From an uncultured Angelakisella sp. (GTDB lineage Bacteria; Bacillota; Clostridia; Oscillospirales; Ruminococcaceae), in contig CALGIL010000371.1 of NCBI GenBank assembly GCA_937914895.1, forward strand, positions 1-5,001: a stretch of 5,001 nucleotides of DNA. The letters are read 5' to 3'. Both the position numbers and the translations under genes were made by a program. Of this stretch, positions 1 through 4,963 are shown one piece after another. Numbering within the stretch: position 1 is the stretch's first letter; the number at the start of each line of letters is the position of its first letter. Below the pieces are notes generated by a model. That model was not told the origin of the DNA. It saw only the letters and a program-made list of their open reading frames with translations, and made no database searches.

Positions 1-457
1 CGGAGACAAGCCCAGGGGAGCACGCCCCGACCAGGGCGGCAAGCCCAAAGAGTACGGCGGTAAACCCAAGGGCTACAATTCCAGTTACGGCGACAAACCA
101 AAGGGGGCCCGACCCGACCAGGGCGGCAAGCCCAAGGAGTACGGCAACAAACCCAAAAGCCACAACCCCAACTACGGCGACAAGCCCAGGGGGGCACGCC
201 CCGACCAGGGCGGCAAGCCCAAGGAGTACGGCGGCAAATCCAAAAGCTACAACCCCAGCTATGGAGACAAGCCCAAGGGCGCCCGGCCCGACCAGGGCGG
301 CAAGCCTAAAGAGTACGGCAACAAACCCAAAAGCTATAACCCCAACTACGGCGGCAAGCAAAGCACCCGGGAGGATTCGGTGCGGTACGGCAAGTCCACC
401 CGGCCCCAAAAGCGCGGCAAGACCGGCTTTGGCGGGGGGAAAGGAAAGGCCCGATGA
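1..457 (+). CDS. 3' end of a gene encoding a G/K/P-rich repeat tail (5' end outside the window)
   Basis: The reading frame starting at base 2 is open from the window edge to a TGA at 455-457, giving 151 residues and no start, so this is the C-terminus of a longer protein. Residues 1-116 are four 29-residue repeats, each built from three G-x-K-P-[KR] modules (GDKPRGARPDQ, GGKPKEY, GGKPKGYNSSY in the first copy). Residues 117-151 form a non-repeated basic tail that includes STRPQKRGKTGFGGGKGKAR. The composition (Gly, Lys, Pro, Tyr, Asn; almost no hydrophobic residues) suggests a disordered, positively charged extension. Such tails are known on DEAD-box RNA helicases, RluB/RsuA pseudouridine synthases and other ribosome-associated proteins, where they bind RNA. 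In many Firmicutes der (ribosome-assembly GTPase) lies just upstream of plsY, which makes Der another candidate, but the enzymatic domain is not in the window and the identity stays open. The stop overlaps the next start by ATGA, implying one operon. The frame is well supported: the protein repeat keeps register through every copy. Confidence 0.75.
   Translation, partial: GDKPRGARPDQGGKPKEYGGKPKGYNSSYGDKPKGARPDQGGKPKEYGNKPKSHNPNYGDKPRGARPDQGGKPKEYGGKSKSYNPSYGDKPKGARPDQGGKPKEYGNKPKSYNPNYGGKQSTREDSVRYGKSTRPQKRGKTGFGGGKGKAR
2..349 (+). repeat. Four in-frame 87-bp tandem repeats (29 residues each)
   Basis: Copies lie at 2-88, 89-175, 176-262 and 263-349. The core around GARPDQGGKPKEYG is kept in every copy. 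Differences are mostly synonymous or conservative. Three positions alternate by copy: residue 5 is R, K, R, K; residue 20 is G, N, G, N; residue 28 is S, N, S, N. Copies 1 and 3 therefore resemble each other, as do 2 and 4, so the array is really two 174-bp units. It may extend left beyond the window. The period is an exact multiple of three, which fits a coding repeat that can change copy number without a frameshift. Confidence 0.93.
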
Positions 458-825
458 TCTCCATCCTGCCCATGCCCCACCCGCTGCTGACCCAGCTGTG
501 CCAGGAACTGCACATTGACACCGACGCCCCCGTGTGGGGCTGGACCTCCTCCCAAGGCGCCCGGCTGCTGGGGTATACCGTTATTGCCCGGGCGGGGGAC
601 GGGCCCTGCCGCATCCTGGCCCTGCAGGCGGAGGACCGGGAGGCCGCCGACGGGCTGCTGCGGGCCGCCTTACACCCCTTCTTCCGGGAGGGGGCGCGGG
701 ACTATGAATTTGCCGCGCCACCCCCCATGGCCCTGCCCAGCGCCTACAGTATTGCGGGCCTGGGCAGCCTGAAGGCGCTTTTTGCCCCCTGCGGCCAGGG
801 GGAACCCACCGGATTGGAGGAATGA
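454..825 (+). CDS. Unrecognised small protein, 123 residues
   Basis: I do not recognise this protein. The ATG at 454 overlaps the stop of the upstream gene (ATGA). A purine-rich stretch at 440-449 (AAAGGAAAGG) just before it can act as ribosome binding site, and the coupled overlap itself would also support initiation. The frame ends with TGA at 823-825. The sequence shows no signal peptide, no transmembrane segment and no obvious metal or nucleotide motif. Residues 1-30 contain a short hydrophobic and proline-rich start followed by an acidic helix-like stretch and PVWGW. Residues 33-75 alternate hydrophobic strand-like (GARLLGYTVIAR, CRILALQ) and helical (AEDREAADGLLRAAL) patterns, suggesting a small alpha/beta fold. 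The C-terminus is Pro/Gly-rich and acidic. Tight packing between the repeat-tail gene and plsY, plus the same GC-rich codon use as its neighbours, argues that it is a real gene. A link to ribosome or membrane functions would be guesswork from position. Confidence 0.72.
   Translation: MISILPMPHPLLTQLCQELHIDTDAPVWGWTSSQGARLLGYTVIARAGDGPCRILALQAEDREAADGLLRAALHPFFREGARDYEFAAPPPMALPSAYSIAGLGSLKALFAPCGQGEPTGLEE
816..820 (+). promoter_or_regulatory. Ribosome binding site that decides the plsY start
   Basis: GGAGG at 816-820 lies inside the end of the upstream gene. It is only one base from the ATG at 822, too close for normal initiation, but seven bases from the in-frame GTG at 828. The spacing therefore favours the GTG. 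Confidence 0.7.
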
Positions 826-827
826 CC

Positions 828-1430
828 GTGAATTTTTTACCTCTTGTGCTGTCCGCCGGGGCCGGCTACCTCATCGGCAGCCTCAGCTTTTCCATCCTCC
901 TCAGCCGCAGCCAGTATAAGGACGACATCCGCAACTACGGCAGCGGCAACGCCGGTATGACCAATATGCTGCGCACCTTTGGCAAATGGGCCGCCGTGGT
1001 GGTGTTTGCGGGGGACTTCCTTAAGGGTCTGGCCGCGGTGCTGCTGGGCGGGGCCATAGGCGGGGAGGCCGGCGCTTTGCTGGCCGGGTTTTTCGCGGTG
1101 GTCGGCCACGTCTTTCCCCTCTATTTCCATTTCCGGGGCGGCAAGGGGGTGGCCACCTCCGCGGGGGTCATTTTGGGGCTGCACCCATTGGTGCTGCTGG
1201 TGCTGGGCTCGGTGTTTCTGCTGGTCCTCTTTTTGTCCCGCATTGTCTCCCTCAGCTCCATCTGCGCCGCCGTGTCCTATCCCATCACGGCCCTGCTGCT
1301 GCGGCTGCCCCGGCCAGAGCTTCTTCTGTCCGTGGTGCTGGCGGCCCTGGTCATCTGGCTGCACCGGGCCAACATCGGCCGCCTGATGCGGGGGGAGGAA
1401 CACCGCTTCGGCGTCAAAAAGAAAGACTAA
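828..1430 (+). CDS. plsY: Glycerol-3-phosphate acyltransferase PlsY
   Basis: PlsY is an integral membrane enzyme that transfers an acyl chain from acyl-phosphate (made by PlsX) to position 1 of glycerol-3-phosphate, giving lysophosphatidate, the first step of bacterial phospholipid synthesis. The 200-residue length is normal for the family. Several hydrophobic segments are evident (about 4-27, 54-76, 82-100, 118-138, 142-160, 164-178). The three family motifs are present: GS near 17-18 leading to DIRNYGSGNAGMTN (33-46); GHVFP (93-97) with FRGGKGVAT (102-110); and HRANIGRLMRGEE (179-191). The residue after GS is usually I-P; here it is L-S, a mild departure. The tail is basic (VKKKD). I chose the GTG at 828 because GGAGG lies seven bases before it; the ATG at 822, which overlaps the preceding stop, would add two residues but sits one base from that site. 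It is probably co-transcribed with both neighbours. Confidence 0.95.
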   Translation: MNFLPLVLSAGAGYLIGSLSFSILLSRSQYKDDIRNYGSGNAGMTNMLRTFGKWAAVVVFAGDFLKGLAAVLLGGAIGGEAGALLAGFFAVVGHVFPLYFHFRGGKGVATSAGVILGLHPLVLLVLGSVFLLVLFLSRIVSLSSICAAVSYPITALLLRLPRPELLLSVVLAALVIWLHRANIGRLMRGEEHRFGVKKKD

Positions 1431-1446
1431 CAAGGAGGTACCCCCC

Positions 1447-2358
1447 ATGGCAGACTTTCTCACCCATCAGCTGTTCGGGCAAAAGGTCTTTATCACCGAG
1501 GAGGCCGTTCCGCTGGTCCTCCGGCGGGAGGACACCCCGGCCTATTTGTGGGGGCAGCAGGGGCCCGACCTCTTTTTCTACCGCCGGGCCATCACCGGGC
1601 GGCCCCTGGCCCCCCTGGCGTCCAGGCTCCACAGCGAATCCCCCGGGCCCTTTTTTGACAGCGCCGCCCGGTATGTCCAGGCCCAGCAGGGGCGTTTTAA
1701 GGAGATCTCCATGGCCTATTTTGCGGGCCTGTTGTGCCATTATGTCCTGGACCGGGACATTCACCCCTATGTAAACGCCCGGGCTAAAGACTTTCACGCC
1801 CGCCGGCCCGACCTGTCCCTCCAGGCTCTTCATATCCAGATCGAGACCGACATGGATATGGACCTGTACGCCCTCTGGCGCAAGGCGCCCATCCGGGATT
1901 TTCATCCCTGGGACGACTATTTTTTGGATGACGCCCAGCGGGAGGCCGTGGCCCGGATGTGGAACAGCCTGCTTTTGGAGGTTTATAAGCTCTCCCTGGA
2001 CCCGGGGGAGGTGCCCGCGGCCCTGGACGACACCCTGACCTATGCCAAGATGCTGTACCGGGGCGGCAGCCCCCTCCATCTGCTGGCCGTGGGTGCCGAG
2101 ACCCTGATTTCCAACAAGGGGGTCCTGTCCGGGCGGGTCAAGCACCGGCGGCCCCGGTGGGACAGCCTGAACCTGGGCGCCGCCCCCTGGACCGACGCCC
2201 GGGGGCAGGTGCGCACCGACACGGTGCCGGACCTGCTGGCCCGGGCCGAAGGGGAGGTCCGGCAGCTGATGGCGGATTACACCGCCATGTGGGCGGCGGG
2301 GGAGGTAACACCCCTGGTCTTTGCGGAAAATTACAGCGGAACCCCCATTCCGGGTTGA
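1447..2358 (+). CDS. Zinc-dependent phospholipase C family protein
   Basis: This 303-residue protein resembles the zinc-dependent phospholipase C fold (bacterial PLC / S1-P1 nuclease type, PF00882). Visible candidate zinc ligands are H7 (FLTHQLFG), D41 (WGQQGPDLFFYR), H62, then HxxxD-xxx-H at H98, D102 and H106 (LLCHYVLDRDIHPYVN), and HxxxE at H129 and E133 (LHIQIETDMD). This order parallels the ligand order of clostridial alpha-toxin: a His, an Asp, a His, then HxxxD, His and HxxxE. Unlike the toxins it has no signal peptide and no C-terminal C2-like domain, so it is probably cytoplasmic. Such proteins are common in Clostridia and usually uncharacterised, so phospholipid hydrolysis is assumed from the family, not shown. 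A strong AAGGAGGT at 1432-1439 sits seven bases before the ATG. The gene starts 16 bases after plsY and is followed at once by a terminator, so it is the last gene of the operon. The pairing with plsY hints at a role in membrane lipid turnover, which is inference. Confidence 0.88.
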   Translation: MADFLTHQLFGQKVFITEEAVPLVLRREDTPAYLWGQQGPDLFFYRRAITGRPLAPLASRLHSESPGPFFDSAARYVQAQQGRFKEISMAYFAGLLCHYVLDRDIHPYVNARAKDFHARRPDLSLQALHIQIETDMDMDLYALWRKAPIRDFHPWDDYFLDDAQREAVARMWNSLLLEVYKLSLDPGEVPAALDDTLTYAKMLYRGGSPLHLLAVGAETLISNKGVLSGRVKHRRPRWDSLNLGAAPWTDARGQVRTDTVPDLLARAEGEVRQLMADYTAMWAAGEVTPLVFAENYSGTPIPG

Positions 2359-2360
2359 TT

Positions 2361-2398
2361 CCATACAAAAAGCGCCCCGCGGGGCGCTTTTTGTATGG
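2361..2398 (+). terminator. Bidirectional terminator, 38-bp perfect palindrome
   Basis: The arms CCATACAAAAAGCGCCCC (2361-2378) and its exact complement (2381-2398) flank a central GC. As RNA this gives a long stem closed by a CGCG loop, with five A on the left arm and five T on the right, so it works as an intrinsic terminator in both directions. It begins two bases after the stop of the phospholipase-family gene on the plus strand and lies 19 bases past the stop of the convergent PHP gene on the minus strand. Confidence 0.93.
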
Positions 2399-2417
2399 TG
2401 TTCCTTCGGCCAAAGGT

Positions 2418-3281
2418 TTACCGCACCCGGGCCGCCAAAGCCGCTTTCTGCATCTCCACAAAGGCGTAGGGAACGCGCAAATCGCCATAGCCCACCCCCA
2501 GGTCCAGCCCCGCCTTGTACCGCCCGTGGAAGTCGCTGCCCCCGGACCGCAGGCAGCCGGTTTCCGCGGCAAAGGCCTCGGCGCGGGCCCGCCAGTCGTC
2601 GTCAAATTCGCAGTACAGCGTCTCTATGCCGTCGGCGCCCAGGTCCAGCAGCCGGCGGCAGGTCGCTATGCCGGTGTCCCGGCTGCTTCGGGAAATCTGG
2701 TTGGGGTGGGCCGCAATGGCCAGGCCCCCCGCCTCGTGGATGGCCTGAACGCACCGCTCCGCCGTGGGGGTCCGCCGCTCCACATATCCCACGCGGCCCT
2801 TGTCCAGGTACTTTTCGCCCACCTCCCGCTGGTTGGCGCCGTATCCCCGCCGGGCCAGCAGGTCCCCGATGTGGGCGCGGGTCAGCAGGGTTTTTTCGCC
2901 GTCAAAGCCCTCAAAGTCCTCGGGGGAGATGTCAAATCCCAGCTTCATCAGCTTTTCGATCATCTCCCGGTTGCGGTCCTGCCTGCTGCGCCGCTGCCAG
3001 GCAAGCAGCTCCCCCAGCGCCCGGCTGTCCGGGTCGATGTAAAGCCCCAGCATATGGACGGTCCTGCCCTGCTCCGAAGTGCCCAGCTCCACCCCCGGAA
3101 TCACCTCCACGCCCACCTCACGGCCCCGCCGCCGGGCTTCCTCCAGGCCGGCCACCGTCTCGTGGTCGGTAACGGCCAGGGCGCGCAGCCCCTTGGTCCG
3201 GGCGTAGTCCACCAGCTGGGCGGGGGACATGGACCCATCCGAGGCGGTGGTGTGGGCGTGCAGGTCGCAGGTTTCAAACAT
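2418..3281 (-). CDS. PHP-domain metal-dependent phosphoesterase (TrpH/YciV/RNase AM-like)
   Basis: This 287-residue protein has a complete PHP metal site: H8 and H10 (DLHAHTTASDG, with D15), H40 (AVTDHETVAG), E65 (IPGVELG), H76, H137 (RAHIGDLLARRGYG), H192 (AAHPNQI) and D250/H252 (GGSDFHGRYKAGLDLG). Stand-alone PHP proteins of this size and layout include E. coli YciV (RNase AM) and Chromobacterium CV1693. These hydrolyse 3',5'-nucleoside bisphosphates (pAp type) or trim short RNAs from the 5' end using three metal ions. A similar cytoplasmic role in nucleotide or RNA turnover is likely, but the substrate is not provable from sequence. The insertion between about 85 and 190, with Arg- and Lys-rich helices, matches the family's helical subdomain. 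The ATG at 3281 has an AGGAGG site (3289-3294 on the plus strand) seven bases upstream. It lies 128 bases downstream of the CorC-like gene, behind a terminator. I see no convincing promoter in that gap, so it may depend on readthrough or a weak promoter. Confidence 0.93.
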   Translation of the reverse strand: MFETCDLHAHTTASDGSMSPAQLVDYARTKGLRALAVTDHETVAGLEEARRRGREVGVEVIPGVELGTSEQGRTVHMLGLYIDPDSRALGELLAWQRRSRQDRNREMIEKLMKLGFDISPEDFEGFDGEKTLLTRAHIGDLLARRGYGANQREVGEKYLDKGRVGYVERRTPTAERCVQAIHEAGGLAIAAHPNQISRSSRDTGIATCRRLLDLGADGIETLYCEFDDDWRARAEAFAAETGCLRSGGSDFHGRYKAGLDLGVGYGDLRVPYAFVEMQKAALAARVR

Positions 3282-3372
3282 GGCGGTTCCTCCTCTTTCC
3301 TATGCGGAATTTATTTTTGCCGCGGGAATGTGCCCTGGCGGCCTTAAAAATGCGGCCCCGTGGGCACCCTGC

Positions 3373-3402
3373 AAAAAAGACGCCCCATGCGGGCGCCTTT
3401 TT
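3373..3402 (-). terminator. Intrinsic terminator after the CorC/HlyC-like gene
   Basis: Read on the minus strand, an A-run is followed by GGCGCCC, a five-base loop and GGGCGTC, then six T. The seven-pair stem has one G-U pair and is extended by A-T pairs. It starts eight bases past the stop of the minus-strand gene. Because both flanks are A/T runs it could also stop plus-strand transcripts. Confidence 0.88.
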
Positions 3403-3409
3403 CATTTTT

Positions 3410-4762
3410 CTATCCCTCGGCCCCAGTCTCTTCGTCCCCATTCCGGGGGCCTTCCGACTGGGGCTTTTCGGCCAGCACCCGCAGAATCTGCCGCTCGTTG
3501 GCCTCCTGGACCGTAAAGGTAATACCGCAGATGTTCACCACGGGGTGCTCCCCCGGCCCGGGGATGCGGTCCAAAAGGCCGATGATCAGCCCGCCCAGGG
3601 TGTCGTACTCCTCATAGTCGGGGCAGAGGGACAAATCCCAGTCCAAAATGCGCTCCACCTCGGGCAGATCAATATCCCCGTCCAGGGTATAGCGGTTCTG
3701 ATCCAGGGCGGTGGCCTCCTGCTTTTCGTTGTCATATTCATCCTGGATGCTGCCCACAATGGATTCCAAAATGTCCTCCATGGTAATTAGTCCCGAGGTA
3801 CCGCCGTATTCGTCCACCACAATGGCCACCTGCAGCTTTTGGGCGTTCAGCTGGGCAAACAGGTCCCGGCCCCGGCTGGATTCGGGCACAAACAGGGGCT
3901 GGCGGACATAGTTCATCAGCACAAACTTCCGCCGCCGGTCGGCCAGAATCAGCGGCAGCAGGTCCTTGACGTTCAGGATGCCCACCACATCGTCCAGGCC
4001 GTCCTCGCCCACCACGGGGATCCGGGAATACCCAAAGTCGGTGCTGATGGCAAGCACTTCCTCCAACGTGGCGTCCTGCTCCAGAAATTTGACGTCGGTG
4101 CGGTGGGTCATCAGCTGCTCCGCGGTGCGGTCGTCAAACTCAAACACCGCGTTGATCATCTCTTTTTCCGCCTCCTGGATGCCGCCCGTCTCCTCGCTGA
4201 CGTCCACCATCATGCGGATCTCTTCCTCGGTGACATTCTCCTGGGGGTCGGTCGCCCGGACGCCAAACAGCGGTGCAAACAGCCGGGTGGCGGCTTCGGC
4301 CAGCCACGCAAGGGGCGTAAACACTGCCTTAAACACCACCGCAAGGGGGGCCAGGGCAAAGGCCAGGGTCTCCGCCTTGGCCGCCGCCACCCGCCGGGGG
4401 ATGCCCCGGGAAAAGGAAAGAATAAAAAAAGTCCCCGCCAGCAGCACCAGCACCGTTAAAAGGAGGCGGCCCCATCGGCCGTCCCAAAACTCCGCCGGCG
4501 CCAAAGGGAGACTGTCCGCCCATTTATACAGGCAGGCGGTGGCGCAAAGATGAAAAAAGGTGTATCCGCCCCGCATGGCCGAGTGAAAGCCGTTGGGGCT
4601 GGTCAGCAGCCAGGCCAGCCGCCGCGCCCGGGGGTCTGTGTCTATGCGCCTGCGCAGCTTGGCGTCGGGCATCTCCACCACCGCGTTTTGGCACAGCACC
4701 ACCAGCGCCCCCAGCAAAAGAAAAACGAAAAATAACAGTAAACTGCCTGTGTCAGAGTCCAT
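3410..4762 (-). CDS. CorC/HlyC-type membrane protein: DUF21, two CBS domains, CorC_HlyC domain
   Basis: This is a 450-residue protein of the hemolysin C / CorC / CNNM family, linked in characterised members to magnesium (or other divalent cation) efflux. Order of domains: a DUF21-like membrane region (about 7-165, hydrophobic segments near 7-24, 66-80, 99-117 and 134-155); an acidic linker (TEEEIRMMVDVSEETGGI, 178-195) typical of the family; CBS 1 (about 215-270, SRIPVVGEDGLDDVVGILNV); CBS 2 (about 283-340, with VAIVVDEYGGTSGLITMEDI, the usual nucleotide-binding segment); and CorC_HlyC (about 355-432, YTLDGDIDLPEVERIL to TFTVQEANERQILRV). The tail is hydrophilic and acidic. The cytoplasmic part is standard, but the membrane core is degenerate: the usual SE-containing first segment reads LCQNAVVEMPDAKL, and the usual G-E-I-x-P-K reads SRGIPRRVA. 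Its ion specificity may therefore differ. GGAGG at 4777-4781 lies 14 bases from the ATG, longer than ideal; no other in-frame start nearby is better placed. It has its own promoter upstream. Confidence 0.93.
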   Translation of the reverse strand: MDSDTGSLLLFFVFLLLGALVVLCQNAVVEMPDAKLRRRIDTDPRARRLAWLLTSPNGFHSAMRGGYTFFHLCATACLYKWADSLPLAPAEFWDGRWGRLLLTVLVLLAGTFFILSFSRGIPRRVAAAKAETLAFALAPLAVVFKAVFTPLAWLAEAATRLFAPLFGVRATDPQENVTEEEIRMMVDVSEETGGIQEAEKEMINAVFEFDDRTAEQLMTHRTDVKFLEQDATLEEVLAISTDFGYSRIPVVGEDGLDDVVGILNVKDLLPLILADRRRKFVLMNYVRQPLFVPESSRGRDLFAQLNAQKLQVAIVVDEYGGTSGLITMEDILESIVGSIQDEYDNEKQEATALDQNRYTLDGDIDLPEVERILDWDLSLCPDYEEYDTLGGLIIGLLDRIPGPGEHPVVNICGITFTVQEANERQILRVLAEKPQSEGPRNGDEETGAEG

Positions 4763-4792
4763 TTGGCCTAACGTTCCCTCCCGTGTTTCGTC

Positions 4793-4812
4793 GGCGCCCT
4801 GCGGCGGGCGCC
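4793..4812 (-). other. GC hairpin in the leader of the CorC/HlyC-like gene
   Basis: GGCGCCC (4793-4799) and GGGCGCC (4806-4812) are perfect inverted arms around a six-base loop. The hairpin falls between the predicted transcription start (about 4822) and the ribosome binding site (4777-4781). It is not followed by a T-run on the minus strand, so it is not a terminator. It could stabilise the transcript's 5' end or affect translation. It matches no riboswitch that I recognise. Confidence 0.55.
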
Positions 4813-4828
4813 CTATTCAACTGATGTT

Positions 4829-4857
4829 ATGATACAATACTCCCCCCGGGTTGTCAA
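4829..4857 (-). promoter_or_regulatory. Sigma-A type promoter of the CorC/HlyC-like gene
   Basis: On the minus strand the consensus -35 box TTGACA (4857-4852) is followed by a 17-base spacer and TATCAT (4834-4829), five of six matches to the -10 consensus. Transcription would begin near 4822, leaving a leader of about 60 bases before the ATG at 4762. The local AT content is clearly higher than in the surrounding genes. Confidence 0.82.
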
Positions 4858-4883
4858 TTCCGCGCCTTCCTCCCTTGCCTTCC

Positions 4884-4921
4884 TCTTTGTTCCTTTTTGA
4901 AAAAAGGAACCGAAAAACTTT
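4884..4921. repeat. Intergenic inverted-repeat element, copy 1
   Basis: This is a 38-base block containing the perfect inverted arms GTTCCTTTTT (4889-4898) and AAAAAGGAAC (4901-4910) around a GA spacer, followed by CGAAAAACTTT. An identical block begins 80 bases later. The hairpin with A/T runs on both sides could act as a bidirectional terminator or be a short dispersed palindromic repeat. It lies just upstream of the promoter at 4829-4857 and outside any gene that I can support. Confidence 0.85.
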
Positions 4922-4963
4922 TATGTTTTCCTCCCGGCTATGTGCCTGCTTCGAGGCTTTTCT

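Noticed and set aside
2..349. Regular repeats that could suggest a CRISPR array
   Set aside because: The 87-base units are contiguous, with no unique spacers, stay in one reading frame, and vary mostly at synonymous or conservative positions. They are a coding tandem repeat.
837..1463. Minus-strand open frame of 208 codons opposite plsY
   Set aside because: It is antisense to an unmistakable PlsY, rich in His/Gln/Gly, and has no recognisable domain.
1414..2364. Minus-strand open frame of 316 codons opposite the phospholipase-family gene
   Set aside because: Its translation is Gly/Pro/Gln-rich without domains, while the plus-strand frame has a strong ribosome binding site and the zinc-ligand pattern.
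2157..3347. Long plus-strand open frame of 396 codons
   Set aside because: It runs through the terminator palindrome and antisense to the PHP gene, with low-complexity Pro/Gly/Arg composition. It is a shadow of high GC content; the minus-strand frame has all PHP motifs.
3839..4459. Plus-strand open frame of 206 codons opposite the CorC-like gene
   Set aside because: Its low-complexity His/Gln/Gly-rich translation mirrors the real minus-strand gene with its CBS and CorC_HlyC domains.
4793..4857. A magnesium or other riboswitch before the CorC-like gene
   Set aside because: The predicted leader is only about 60 bases with a single simple hairpin, too short and plain for the M-box or other known ion-sensing riboswitches.
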